A stretch of 64,000 bases of DNA from Methylobacterium sp. E-005. GTDB lineage: Bacteria; Pseudomonadota; Alphaproteobacteria; Rhizobiales; Beijerinckiaceae. The position numbers and the translations under genes are program-made. The notes below the pieces were generated by a model, which had not been told where the DNA came from, did not search any database, and saw only the letters and a program-made list of their open reading frames with translations. Positions 52,038-61,394 of the stretch are shown in pieces. How positions within the stretch are numbered: position 1 is the first letter of the stretch; each line of letters begins with the position of its first letter. The stretch spans positions 62,001-126,000 of the forward strand of contig NZ_JAKSYG010000219.1 in the NCBI RefSeq assembly GCF_022829725.1, read 5' to 3'.

Positions 52038-53528
52038 TCAGCGCCCCGCCGCGACGGCCGTCTTCCGACCGCCCAGGCTCAGCGCCGCGTTCACCACCAC
52101 GGCCACGACGATGTTCACGGCGAGCGCCAGGAGCCCGGTATAGAGCGTGAGCTTCGTGTCGCCGAAGGTCAGGCTGTGCAGGGGCTTCAGGCCATCCGAC
52201 CACGCGATGGCGCTGCCGGCGACGAATCCCACCGCCCAGCCCGCCAGCAGGGCCGGCGCGCGGAACCACGAGACGTAGAGGCCGAAGACCAGGGCCGGCA
52301 GGGTCTGCAGGATCCACAGGCCGCCGAGCAATTGCAGATCGAGGGCGAACTGCGTCGGCAGGACCAGGATCGCCACCAGGGCGCCGATCTTGACCAGCAT
52401 CGAGGTGATCTTCGCGACCTGCGCCTCGCCGGACGGGGTGACGTTCGGGTTGACGTAGGCCTTCCAGACGTTGCGCGAGAACAGGTTGGCGGCGCCGATC
52501 GACATCACCGCCGCCGGAACCAGGGCGCCGATGGCGATCGCCGCGAAGGCGAAGCCCGCGAACCAGCCCGGGAACAGGGTCTTGAACAGGGCCGGCACGA
52601 CGTCGTTGTTGCTCGTCACCTTCAGGCCGGCCGCATGGCCCATGTAGCCCAGCATGGCGAGCAGCCCGAGGAGCAGCGTGTAGGCCGGCAGCAGCACCGC
52701 GTTCTTGCGGATCGTGTTGCCGCCCGAGGAGGCGAAGATGCCGGTCAGCGTGTGCGGGTACATGAAGGCCGCCAGCGCCGAGCCGAGCGCGAGCGACGCG
52801 TAGGGCAGGATCTGCGCCGGGCTGAGCAGGATGCCGCCCGAGCCCTTGGCCTTGAAGGCGGCATCGGCCGCGTCGAACACCGCGCCGTAGCCCCCGAGCT
52901 TCGAGGGCACGATCGCCACCGCCACCAGCACCACGATGTAGATCATGATGTCCTTGACGAAGGCGATCAGCGCCGGCGCCCGCAGGCCCGACGAGTAGGT
53001 GTAGAAGGCCAGCACCAGGAAGGCGACGATCAACGGGAGTTCGCCGTGCAGTCCCAGGGCCTTGATGGCCACCTCCATGCCGATGAGCTGGAGCGCGATG
53101 TACGGCATGGTGGCGATCACGCCGGTGACGGCGACCGCAAGTTCCAGCGCCCGCGAGCCGTAGGTGCCGTACACGACGTCGCCCGCCGTGACGTAGCCCT
53201 TGTCCTTGGCGGCCTGCCACAGGACCGGCATCACCGCGAAGACGAACGGGTAGACGATGATCGTGTAGGGCAGGGCGAAGAACCCGTAGGCGCCGACCGC
53301 GTAGACCAGAGCCGGCACCGCGATGACCGTGTAGGCGGTGTAGAAGTCGCCCCCGATCAGGAACCACGTGATCCAGGTGCCGAACTTGCGCCCGCCGAGG
53401 CCCCACTCGTCGAGATGGGCGAGCGTCTCGGGCCGGCGCCAGCGCGCGGCCACGAAGCCCATCACGGTCACCAGCAGGAAGAAGAAGACGAAGACCGACA
53501 GCGCCGGAATGTCGAGATCAGCGGTCAT
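52038..53528 (-). CDS. mctP: Monocarboxylate uptake permease MctP (SSS family)
   Basis: Sodium:solute symporter of 496 residues and about 13 transmembrane helices. The N terminus has EWGLGGRKFGTWITWFLIG (about 41-59) and DFYTAYTVIAVPALVY (about 61-76), which match MctP of Rhizobium, an uptake system for lactate, pyruvate, propionate and some amino acids. It overlaps the DUF3311 gene (its start lies inside the DUF3311 end), the usual partner. The substrate range is inferred from the family. Confidence 0.9.
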   Translation of the reverse strand: MTADLDIPALSVFVFFFLLVTVMGFVAARWRRPETLAHLDEWGLGGRKFGTWITWFLIGGDFYTAYTVIAVPALVYAVGAYGFFALPYTIIVYPFVFAVMPVLWQAAKDKGYVTAGDVVYGTYGSRALELAVAVTGVIATMPYIALQLIGMEVAIKALGLHGELPLIVAFLVLAFYTYSSGLRAPALIAFVKDIMIYIVVLVAVAIVPSKLGGYGAVFDAADAAFKAKGSGGILLSPAQILPYASLALGSALAAFMYPHTLTGIFASSGGNTIRKNAVLLPAYTLLLGLLAMLGYMGHAAGLKVTSNNDVVPALFKTLFPGWFAGFAFAAIAIGALVPAAVMSIGAANLFSRNVWKAYVNPNVTPSGEAQVAKITSMLVKIGALVAILVLPTQFALDLQLLGGLWILQTLPALVFGLYVSWFRAPALLAGWAVGFVAGSAIAWSDGLKPLHSLTFGDTKLTLYTGLLALAVNIVVAVVVNAALSLGGRKTAVAAGR

Positions 53529-53715
53529 CGCGCACGGCCCGGTAGACGATGTAGAGGATCAGCGAGGTCAGCGGCACCCAGGCCAGCTGGTACCAGTAGA
53601 AGAACGGGAAGCCGAACAGCACCGGATCGTGCTGGTTGTAGAACGGCACCCAGAGCAGCCCCAGGAAGGGGAGCAGGAGCAGCCACATCAGCGGCGAGCG
53701 GCGTCGGGATTCCAT
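53518..53715 (-). CDS. DUF3311 small membrane protein, MctP partner
   Basis: A 65-residue protein with two hydrophobic helices (about 10-25 and 42-60): LLLLPFLGLLWVPFYNQHDP, in parts LLLLPFLGLLWVPF and YNQHDPVLFG, and FFYWYQLAWVPLTS. This is the DUF3311 pattern, usually encoded just before an SSS permease of the MctP/PutP type, as here. It overlaps mctP by 11 bases. Likely an accessory subunit. Confidence 0.88.
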   Translation of the reverse strand: MESRRRSPLMWLLLLPFLGLLWVPFYNQHDPVLFGFPFFYWYQLAWVPLTSLILYIVYRAVRDDR

Positions 53716-53931
53716 CGGTCCGGCCCGGATGAGTAAGACAGGTCCGCCACGAATGTCCGTTGTTACACGGAGCGTTCATCGTGCGGTCTGAAGCGCTGCA
53801 TCACAGTTCGGATCGCTTGCGTCAACGGCAGACGGATAGGATAAACCAGTCCTGTCGCACGGGATCCACGAATCCCGGCCGGAGGCTCGGGGGAGCCGTC
53901 CGAGCTCAAGGCGATACTCTGGGAGGGAACG

Positions 53932-55992
53932 ATGGGTACGGCGCTCGGCAGGCATGGGCCATGGGCCCTGGTGGGCGCGCTCGGCGCCGCGGCTTTGGCG
54001 ATCGTGGCGAGCCAACGGGGCGAGACGATCAACGCCCTCTGGATCGTGGTCGCGGCCGTCTGCGTCTACCTGATTGCCTACCGCTATTACGCGAAATTCA
54101 TCGCCGACAAGGTGATGCGCCTCGACCCGAAACGCGTGACGCCGGCCGTGCGCCACAATGATGGGCTCGACTACGTGCCAACCAACCGGGGCGTGCTGTT
54201 CGGCCACCATTTCGCGGCGATCGCGGGCGCGGGGCCGCTGGTCGGCCCGGTGCTGGCCGCCCAGATGGGCTACCTGCCGGGCATGCTCTGGATCCTGGCC
54301 GGCGTGGTTCTCGCCGGCGCCGTGCAGGACTTCATGGTCCTGTTCGTGTCGATGCGCCGGGACGGCCGCTCCCTCGGCGAGCTGATCCGGGCCGAGCTCG
54401 GCACGATTCCCGGCATCATCGCCCTGTTCGGCACCTTCCTGATCATGGTGATCCTGCTCGCCGTGTTGGCGCTGATCGTCGTCAAGGCGCTGGCCGAGAG
54501 CCCCTGGGGCACCTTCACGGTGATGTCGACGATCCCGATCGCCATGCTGATGGGCGTCTATTCCCGGTACATCCGCCCCGGAAAGATCGGCGAGGTCTCG
54601 GTCCTCGGCTTCGTCCTGCTGATGCTGGCGATCATGGCCGGCGGCTCGGTGGCGGCGAGCCCGGTCTGGGGCCCGGCCTTCACCTTCACCGGCCCGCAGC
54701 TCTGCTGGATGCTGATCGGCTACGGCTTCGTCGCTTCGATCCTGCCGGTCTGGCTGCTGCTCGCCCCGCGCGACTACCTGTCGACCTTCCTCAAGATCGG
54801 CACGATCGTGGGCCTCGCCCTCGGCATCGCCGTCGTCGCCCCGCACATGCAGATGCCGGCGATGACCAAGTTCGTGGACGGCACCGGCCCGGTCTGGGCC
54901 GGCAGCCTGTTCCCGTTCCTGTTCATCACCATTGCCTGCGGCGCGGTCTCGGGTTTCCACGCGCTGATCTCGTCGGGCACCACGCCGAAGCTGATCGCCA
55001 GCGAGGCCGATGCCCGCTTCATCGGCTACGGCGGCATGCTGATGGAATCCTTCGTGGCGATCATGGCCCTGGTCTCGGCCTGCGTGATCGACCCGGGCGT
55101 CTACTTCACCATGAACTCGCCGGCGGCCCTCATCGGCACGACCCCCGAGACCGCGGCCGCCGCCGTGACCAAGCTCGGCTTCGCCACGACGCCCGAGGTG
55201 ATCACCCAGACCGCCGCCGATGTCGGCGAGCGCACCATCATCTCCCGGGCCGGCGGCGCGCCGACGCTCGCGGTCGGCATGGCCCACATCATCTCGTCGG
55301 CCATCGGCGGCAAGGCGATGATGGCCTTCTGGTACCACTTCGCGATCCTGTTCGAGGCCCTGTTCATTCTCACCGCCGTGGATGCGGGGACGCGGGCCTG
55401 CCGGTTCATGGTGCAGGATCTCGTCGCGCTGGCGATCCCGTCGTTCAAGAACACCACGTCGTGGGGGCCGAGCATCGCGGCGACCGCCATCTCGGTGGGG
55501 GCCTGGGGCTACTTCCTCTACCAGGGGGTGACCGACCCGCTCGGCGGCATTAACACCCTGTGGCCCCTCTTCGGCATCTCGAACCAGATGCTGGCCGCGG
55601 TGGCGCTGACGCTCTGCACGGTGGTGATCTTCAAGATGAAGCGCGAGCGCTACGCCTTCGTGACCATCGTCCCGACCGCGTGGCTCTGCCTGTGCACCCT
55701 CACGGCGGGCTGGCAGAAGATCTTCTCCGCCGACCCGAAGATCGGGTTCCTGGCCCATGCCGAGCGCTACGCGGGGGCCGCCGCCGAGGGCAAGATCCTG
55801 GCACCCGCCAAGAACGCCGACCAGATGAGCCAGATCATCCTCAACGACCGGATCGACGCGGTGCTGGCGGCCCTGTTCATCGGCCTCGTCATCGCCATCG
55901 CGGGCTTCGGCATCGCGGCCTGCCTGAAGGCGTGGCGGGCGGATCGCTGGACCGCGCTGGAGACCGAGCCGCGCCTGGTCGCGGCGGAGTAG
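53932..55992 (+). CDS. cstA: Carbon starvation protein A (CstA family)
   Basis: Inner-membrane transporter of 686 residues and 16-18 helices, family of CstA/BtsT, which import pyruvate or peptides. Signature NDGLDYVPTNRGVLFGHHF (about 73-91), followed by AAIAGAGPLVGPVLAAQMGY in parts AAIAGAGPLVG and PVLAAQMGYLPG, and DAGTRACRFMVQDL (about 484-497). ATG at 53932 follows GGGAGGGAACG. ybdD follows four bases later; the mctP-DUF3311 group is divergent, so two carboxylate importers face each other across a 216-base intergenic region. Confidence 0.95.
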   Translation: MGTALGRHGPWALVGALGAAALAIVASQRGETINALWIVVAAVCVYLIAYRYYAKFIADKVMRLDPKRVTPAVRHNDGLDYVPTNRGVLFGHHFAAIAGAGPLVGPVLAAQMGYLPGMLWILAGVVLAGAVQDFMVLFVSMRRDGRSLGELIRAELGTIPGIIALFGTFLIMVILLAVLALIVVKALAESPWGTFTVMSTIPIAMLMGVYSRYIRPGKIGEVSVLGFVLLMLAIMAGGSVAASPVWGPAFTFTGPQLCWMLIGYGFVASILPVWLLLAPRDYLSTFLKIGTIVGLALGIAVVAPHMQMPAMTKFVDGTGPVWAGSLFPFLFITIACGAVSGFHALISSGTTPKLIASEADARFIGYGGMLMESFVAIMALVSACVIDPGVYFTMNSPAALIGTTPETAAAAVTKLGFATTPEVITQTAADVGERTIISRAGGAPTLAVGMAHIISSAIGGKAMMAFWYHFAILFEALFILTAVDAGTRACRFMVQDLVALAIPSFKNTTSWGPSIAATAISVGAWGYFLYQGVTDPLGGINTLWPLFGISNQMLAAVALTLCTVVIFKMKRERYAFVTIVPTAWLCLCTLTAGWQKIFSADPKIGFLAHAERYAGAAAEGKILAPAKNADQMSQIILNDRIDAVLAALFIGLVIAIAGFGIAACLKAWRADRWTALETEPRLVAAE

Positions 55993-55996
55993 GGCG

Positions 55997-56215
55997 ATGC
56001 AGCCGACGAACCTGCGGGACCGCCTCCGGACGCTGTCCAAATGCGTCTGCGACGGCGCCCGGCTGATGGTGGGGCAGGGGGATTACGCGGCCTATGCCGA
56101 GCACATCCGCCGCACCCATCCCGACCGGGCGCCGATGACCGAGGTGGAGTTCTTCCGCAATCGCGAGAACGCCCGCTTCGGCGTGGGCAATACCTCGGGT
56201 TTCCGCTGCTGCTGA
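55997..56215 (+). CDS. ybdD: YbdD/YjiX family protein
   Basis: A 72-residue protein with the YbdD pattern: GDYAAYAEHIRRTHPDRAPM (about 28-47) and EFFRNRENARFGVG, ending in two Cys. Always found next to CstA/BtsT-type carriers and thought to modulate them. ATG at 55997, four bases after the cstA stop. Confidence 0.92.
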   Translation: MQPTNLRDRLRTLSKCVCDGARLMVGQGDYAAYAEHIRRTHPDRAPMTEVEFFRNRENARFGVGNTSGFRCC

Positions 56216-56288
56216 TCCGGACCCGATCGGCCCCGGCCGGCGTTTGTCACGCCGGGGGCCATCAGCCCTCGCGAGACGCGGAGGACCG

Positions 56289-56489
56289 ATGGCCGACGAC
56301 AGCATGCAGGATCCCACCGAGCCCAGGGCCGTGAACGTCGCCCATGCCTGGGAGCGGGCCTACTGGGCGCGCCGGTTTATGGTGCCGGTGGAGCAGGTCG
56401 AGGCCGCGGTGGCGGAGGTCGGCGACGATCCGGCCCGCGTGGCGGCCCATCTCGGAAGGGACTGGCCGGGGCACGAACCCGCCACCTGA
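56289..56489 (+). CDS. DUF3606 small protein
   Basis: A 66-residue cytoplasmic protein: an acidic start followed by EPRAVNVAHAWERAYWARRF (about 10-29) and VEQVEAAVAEVGDDPARVAAHL, in parts VEQVEAAVAEVG and DDPARVAAHL. The pattern of a W-containing helix and a VxAHL end is that of DUF3606. ATG at 56289 has GGAGG upstream. Function unknown; transcribed after cstA-ybdD. Confidence 0.75.
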   Translation: MADDSMQDPTEPRAVNVAHAWERAYWARRFMVPVEQVEAAVAEVGDDPARVAAHLGRDWPGHEPAT

Positions 56490-56572
56490 GGCCGGCATCC
56501 CCGGGGCAAGCGCGGCTGCATCTTGACTCGGCGGCCACAATATCCGCCACTTCCGGCTGGACGGGAGTCGGT

Positions 56573-57007
56573 ATGAGCATTTTCCAGGACGCCATCCTTC
56601 GGTTCGGCCGCACGATCATGTCGTATGCGGGCGATGCCGTCTTCCTGCAGGCCGCGGTCTCGTCGGCCGCCAACGTCATCGTGGCGGATGGCGACGTGGC
56701 CGAGGAGGAGATCGAATCGGCGATCAGCGGGATCCGCGCCAACCCGATCCTCGAGAAATCCTACGACACCCTGCGGGTCGAGCAGGAGCTCTACGAGGCG
56801 ATCTCCCGGGCCAAGACCCGGGCCGGCCGGCTGGAGAACCTCCGCCTCGTCGGCGCCATCGCGGAGCGGCCGATCGAGCAGCGGCAGGACGTGTTCCTGA
56901 TCGGCGCCGACGTGGCGGATATCGACGGTATCAGCGCGGTCGAGCACAAGGCGCTCGATGAGATCGCCGGGGCGCTGGAGGTCGACAAGTCCGCCCTGCT
57001 GCGCTGA
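56573..57007 (+). CDS. TerB-family tellurite resistance-like protein
   Basis: A 144-residue helical protein of the TerB fold with the acidic metal-site pattern VADGDVAEEEIESAISGI, seen as VADGDVAEEEI (about 37-47) and DGISAVEHKALDEIAGAL (about 117-134, the second conserved D-x-E half). The Ter name comes from tellurite operons; no other ter gene is here, so a general stress or metal-linked role is more likely. ATG at 56573 follows GGGAGTCGGT. Confidence 0.87.
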   Translation: MSIFQDAILRFGRTIMSYAGDAVFLQAAVSSAANVIVADGDVAEEEIESAISGIRANPILEKSYDTLRVEQELYEAISRAKTRAGRLENLRLVGAIAERPIEQRQDVFLIGADVADIDGISAVEHKALDEIAGALEVDKSALLR

Positions 57008-57308
57008 TCCGGCGGCAACCAACCCAGGCGGATCGGAGCGCCCGCGCTGCGATCCCTGTGATCCGCGCCTGATTCTGTGCGGCCGGGGTCGCGGCGTCCA
57101 CGAAGTCGGCTGCTCGACGCCGCGCGCACCCGCAGCGCACGATGAGGCCGCCGGCGCGTCGGCGCGCTGTCAGGCCCGCGCGGCCGCCCTGCGGCGACGC
57201 GGCCCGCACCTTGCGTGCGCCAGACGTGATAGCGAAACAGTCCGGGTGTAACGGCTCGCTGGTACACAACGCGGAGTTGCCGGTCCCGCGCCGGCCGGCG
57301 GAGACCGC
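57008..57308. other. Intergenic region before the RND permease gene
   Basis: About 300 bases of GC-rich sequence without a credible gene; several GC-rich inverted repeats are present but none with terminator or riboswitch layout. It must hold the promoter of the RND gene. Confidence 0.5.
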
Positions 57309-60300
57309 ATGGGCCTCGTCCTCTACGCGCTCAAGTTCCGGATCACGACCTACGTGCTCGCGGTGCTGATGATGTTCGGCGGCCTCGGCGCGATCATCGT
57401 CATGCCGAAGGACGTGCTGCCGGTCGTCGACATCCCGGTGGTCGTGGTGGTCTGGACCTATACCGGCCTGTCCGCGCCGGAGATGGAACAGCGCATCACG
57501 ACGTATGCCGAGTACGGCATCTCCAACAACGTCAACAACATCCGCCGCGCGGAATCGACGACGCTCCAGGGCACGGCGGTGCAGCGGATCTACTTCGATC
57601 CTTCCGTGAGCCTCGATCTCGCGATCGCCCAGGTGGTCTCCTCGACCAACTCGATCCGCGCCGTGATGCCCCCCGGCACGCAGCCGCCGGTGATCGTGCG
57701 GTACTCCGCCTCGTCGGTGCCGGTGATCCAGCTCGCCCTGACCTCGGCGAAGCAGAGCCTCAACGAGGTCTACGACTACGCCCAGTACCGGATCCGTCAG
57801 ACCCTCGCGCAGGTGCCGGGCTCGACCCTGCCGTCGCCCTTCGGCGGGGCGCCCCGGCAGATCATGGTCGATCTCGACCTCAACGCCCTCCAGGCCCTCG
57901 GCCTGACGCCGCTCGACGTCACCAACGCCATGACGGCCCAGAACCTCACGGTGCCGTCCGGCCTCGCCAAGATCGGCGAGCAGCAATACCCGGTGCAGCT
58001 CAACGCCACCCCGCCCTCGATCGAGACCCTCAATCTCGCCCCGATCAAGGTGGTGGCCGGCCAGCCCGTGCTGATGCGCGACGTCGCCTATGTCCGCGAC
58101 GGCGGCCCGCCGCAGGTCAACGTGGTGAGCGCCGACGGCCAGCAGGCCGTGCTGATGCAGATCATCAAGAACGGCGCCGCCTCGACGCTGAACGTCGTCA
58201 ACAACGTCAAGGCGGCGATGCCGACGATCCGCGCGGCGGCGCCCGAGGGATTGTCGATCACGCAGTTGTTCGACCAGTCGGTCTTCGTCTCGAACGCCAT
58301 CGAGGGCGTGCTGCACGAGGCGCTCACCGCGGCGGCCCTGACCGGCCTTGCCATCCTGCTGTTCCTCGGCTCCTGGCGCTCGACGATCATCGTGCTGATC
58401 TCGATCCCGCTCTGCGTGATGACCTCGCTCGCCGTGCTGGCGACGCTCGGCGAGACCATCAACGTGATGACGCTGGGCGGCTTGGCGCTCGCGGTCGGCA
58501 TCCTGGTGGACGACGCCACGGTGGCGATCGAGAACACCTACCGGCTGTTCGAGGAGGGCGAGGAGTTCCGCGAGAGCGTGGTCCACGGCGCCGCCGGCAT
58601 CGCGAAGCCCGCGCTGATCTCGACGCTCGCGATCTGCGCCGCCTTCACGGCGGTGTTCGCGCTCACGGACACGCCAAAGTACCTGTTCACCCCGCAGGCG
58701 CTCGCGGTCGTGTTCGCGATGCTGACCTCCTACCTGCTGTCGCGCACCCTGGTGCCGCTGCTGATCGACGTGATCGTGGCGCCGGAATACCGGCAGAAGC
58801 ACGCGAAGGACCGGGACCAGCAGGAGCCGCCCCGCCGCAGTCGGATCGCCCGCGCCGTGGGCGTCGTCGGGGCGCCGGTCATGCGGCTTTCCGGCTGGAT
58901 TCACGGACATTTCGAGCGCGGCTTCACGCGCTTCCACCGGGGCTATGTCGGCCTGCTGCACGCGGTTTTGCGCCACCGGATCGTCACGCTCGGCGTCGTC
59001 GGATTCGTGCTCGGGATGACCGGCGTCCTGTTCGTCTTCGTCGGGCAGGATTACTTCCCGCAGATCGAGGCGAGCCAGATGACCATGCATCTGCGCACCC
59101 GCACCGGCATGCGCATCGAGACCACACGGCAGGTCTTCGCCGAGGTCGAGGACACGGTCCGCGCGATCATCCCGCCGGACGAAGTCGACCAGATCCTCCA
59201 GAATATCGGTCTGCCGTCGAACAACTACAATTTCGCGTTCTCGGACGGGTCGTTCGTCTCCTATAACGACGGCCAGATGCTGATCAGCCTTAAGGAAAAC
59301 CACGGCTCGGTGGCGGGTTACACCAAGCGCCTGCGGGACGTGCTGATGAAGCGCTTCCCCGATGTGACCGTGTATTTTCAGCCCGCCGACATGATCACCC
59401 AGATCCTGAATTTCGGCGTCATCACGCCGATCGACGTGCAGGTTTCCGGCCGGCACAAGGAGAAGGATCTGGAGGTCGCCCAGCGCATCGTTCAGCGGCT
59501 GAAGCACACCAAGGGCCTCGTCGACGTCCATCTGCAGCAGATCGTCAACGAGCCGCAATTCTACGTCGACGTCGACCGGCGCCTCGCCTCGGAGCTCGGG
59601 CTCACCGAGCAGCAGGTGGCGCAGAACATGAACATCTCGCTGTCGGGCAGCTATCAGGTCACGCCGAACTTCTGGCCAGACCCCAAGACCGGCATCCCCT
59701 ACCAGCTCTGGGTGCAGACGCCCGAATACCGCAACAGCTCGCTCAATGACCTGCGCAACACGCCGATGTTCGTGCGCGCGGCCGCGACCTCGGGCTCGGG
59801 ACCCGGCGTGCTGACCCTGCTCTCCAGCCTTGCCGACCTGCGCCGGGTGCCGACGCAGACCATGATCAGCCACGTCAACATCCAGCCGACCTTCGACATC
59901 TACGCCGCGGTGCAGGACCGCGATCTCGGGTCCGTGGCCCGCGACATCGACGCGATCGTGCAGGACGAGCAGAAGAACCTGGAGGCGCCCGACAAGATCG
60001 CGGTGCGCGGCCAGATCGAGAACATGCGCTCGGCCTTCTTCCGCCTGGAGATCGGCCTCGGCATCGCGCTGATCGCCGTCTATCTGCTGATGGCGGTCAA
60101 CTATCAGAGCTGGGGCGATCCCTTCGTGGTGATCGCCGCCCTGCCGATGGCCTTCTGCGGCATCACCTTCGCGCTGTTCATCACGGGGACCGCCTTCTCG
60201 ATCCCGTCCATCTTCGGAGCGATCATGTCGGTGGGCATCGCCTCGGCGAACTCGATCCTGCTCGTGACCTTCGCCAAGGAGCATCGGGAGGCGACGGGCT

Positions 60301-60581
60301 GCAGCGCCCTGGAGGCCGCGATCACTGCGGGCGAGACCCGGCTACGCCCGGTGCTGATGACCGCCTCGGCGATGTTTCTGGGGCTGATCCCGATGGCGCT
60401 CGGCACCGGCGAGGGCGGCGAGCAGAATGCGGCGCTGGCCCGCGCCGTGATGGGCGGCATCGCCTTCGCGACGCCGGCGACGCTGCTGCTGGTGCCGTTC
60501 CTCTATGTGCTGATGCGGGGCGGCCCGGCGCAGCCGGTGCAGGATTACCTGGAGCCGGAGGGGCAGCCGGCGGCGGCCTGA
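57309..60581 (+). CDS. RND-family efflux permease
   Basis: Proton-driven inner-membrane pump of 1090 residues with the RND layout: helix 1 (about 10-30), a large periplasmic loop (about 32-335), helices 2-6 (about 336-475), an intermediate segment (about 495-530), the second loop (about 560-880) and helices 8-12 to about 1075. GGLALAVGILVDDATVAIEN, in parts GGLALAVGILV and DDATVAIEN (about 386-405), is the conserved proton-relay helix. It resembles the Cme/AcrB-HAE1 or NodT-like group; the substrate is unknown. No membrane-fusion or outer-membrane partner is adjacent. ATG at 57309. Confidence 0.93.
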   Translation: MGLVLYALKFRITTYVLAVLMMFGGLGAIIVMPKDVLPVVDIPVVVVVWTYTGLSAPEMEQRITTYAEYGISNNVNNIRRAESTTLQGTAVQRIYFDPSVSLDLAIAQVVSSTNSIRAVMPPGTQPPVIVRYSASSVPVIQLALTSAKQSLNEVYDYAQYRIRQTLAQVPGSTLPSPFGGAPRQIMVDLDLNALQALGLTPLDVTNAMTAQNLTVPSGLAKIGEQQYPVQLNATPPSIETLNLAPIKVVAGQPVLMRDVAYVRDGGPPQVNVVSADGQQAVLMQIIKNGAASTLNVVNNVKAAMPTIRAAAPEGLSITQLFDQSVFVSNAIEGVLHEALTAAALTGLAILLFLGSWRSTIIVLISIPLCVMTSLAVLATLGETINVMTLGGLALAVGILVDDATVAIENTYRLFEEGEEFRESVVHGAAGIAKPALISTLAICAAFTAVFALTDTPKYLFTPQALAVVFAMLTSYLLSRTLVPLLIDVIVAPEYRQKHAKDRDQQEPPRRSRIARAVGVVGAPVMRLSGWIHGHFERGFTRFHRGYVGLLHAVLRHRIVTLGVVGFVLGMTGVLFVFVGQDYFPQIEASQMTMHLRTRTGMRIETTRQVFAEVEDTVRAIIPPDEVDQILQNIGLPSNNYNFAFSDGSFVSYNDGQMLISLKENHGSVAGYTKRLRDVLMKRFPDVTVYFQPADMITQILNFGVITPIDVQVSGRHKEKDLEVAQRIVQRLKHTKGLVDVHLQQIVNEPQFYVDVDRRLASELGLTEQQVAQNMNISLSGSYQVTPNFWPDPKTGIPYQLWVQTPEYRNSSLNDLRNTPMFVRAAATSGSGPGVLTLLSSLADLRRVPTQTMISHVNIQPTFDIYAAVQDRDLGSVARDIDAIVQDEQKNLEAPDKIAVRGQIENMRSAFFRLEIGLGIALIAVYLLMAVNYQSWGDPFVVIAALPMAFCGITFALFITGTAFSIPSIFGAIMSVGIASANSILLVTFAKEHREATGCSALEAAITAGETRLRPVLMTASAMFLGLIPMALGTGEGGEQNAALARAVMGGIAFATPATLLLVPFLYVLMRGGPAQPVQDYLEPEGQPAAA

Positions 60582-60597
60582 CGATCAGACGCGCGGA

Positions 60598-60712
60598 TCT
60601 CTCCTCCCCCTTGCGGGGAGGAGCTGGAGGTGGGGTGGTGCAGAAGGCACCGGGGCGCCTCTTTCCGAACCACCCCCACCCCTGACCCCTCCCCGCCAGG
60701 GGGAGGGGAAAA
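60598..60712. repeat. Large GC-rich hairpin between convergent genes (family B-like)
   Basis: Two arms of about 40 bases with TCCTCCCCCTTGCGGGGAGG and CCCTCCCCGCCAGGGGGAGG, and GGTGGGGTGGT against ACCACCCCCACC, pair with mismatches around a roughly 30-base loop. It lies between RND and cynS, and could end both transcripts. Sequence similarity to the family B copies is general rather than exact. Confidence 0.6.
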
Positions 60713-60715
60713 GGA

Positions 60716-61204
60716 TCAGCCCTCCTTGAAGCCGTATTCCGGCGTGGCGTCGTCGTTGCCGTAATACTTGTACGGCAAAAACTTGCCCGACATGGTGAGC
60801 TTCACCCGGTCGCCCTTGTTGTTGGCCTCCCGGGCCATTTCCATGTTGAAGTCGATCGCCGACATGATGCCGTCGCCGAACTCCTCCTGGATCAGCTCCT
60901 TGAAGGTCGTGCCGTAGACCATCACCAGCTCGTAGAACCGGTAGATCAGCGGGTCGGTGGGCGGCATCGACGGGATCGAGCCGCGGTAGGGCGCCTCGTT
61001 CAGCATCCGCTCCTCGGCCGCGGTGAGCCCGAACAGCTCGGCCGCGCGCTTCGCCTGGGCCTTCGGCAGCTTCATCTGGCCCATGCAGGCCGCGGTGATC
61101 AGGAACGGCGACAGGCCGCCGATTTCATCGTGAATGTGCTTCCAGCTCCAGCCCTTCTCGCGCTTGATGTCGAGCAGCTTCTCGGTGAGGTCTTCACGCT
61201 TCAT
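60716..61204 (-). CDS. cynS: Cyanate hydratase (cyanase)
   Basis: Converts cyanate and bicarbonate to ammonia and carbon dioxide. The 162-residue product has the helix-turn-helix-like N domain (about 1-80) and the active-site residues Arg89 and Glu92 in IYRFYELVMVYG (87-98) and Ser115 in GIMSAIDFN (112-120). A complete decamer-type sequence. No carbonic anhydrase or cyanate transporter (cynT/cynABD) is adjacent. ATG at 61204. Confidence 0.96.
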   Translation of the reverse strand: MKREDLTEKLLDIKREKGWSWKHIHDEIGGLSPFLITAACMGQMKLPKAQAKRAAELFGLTAAEERMLNEAPYRGSIPSMPPTDPLIYRFYELVMVYGTTFKELIQEEFGDGIMSAIDFNMEMAREANNKGDRVKLTMSGKFLPYKYYGNDDATPEYGFKEG

Positions 61205-61394
61205 CGTTTCCTCCTTGCCTGGTCATTCAGCCGGACCGGCGGTGCGGCCGCCCCTCGGCAAGCCGTATGCCAAGTGCGGCGCCGGGACGGTAATCGGCGG
61301 TCTCGGCCCGCGAGCGTGCTTTCGATGCACCGGATGGGCGGGAAGCGCACAACCGCGGCCGGAAACTCTTGCATCCGGAGCGTGTTTTCGGACC

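Noticed and set aside
53776-56040. Long minus-strand open frame opposite cstA
   Set aside because: Low-complexity Arg/Asp/Gly composition and complete overlap with an unambiguous cstA.
56931-60284. Very long open frame on the minus strand opposite the RND permease
   Set aside because: Its translation is rich in Arg, His, Asp and Gly as expected for the complement of a GC-rich gene; the plus strand encodes a clear RND protein.
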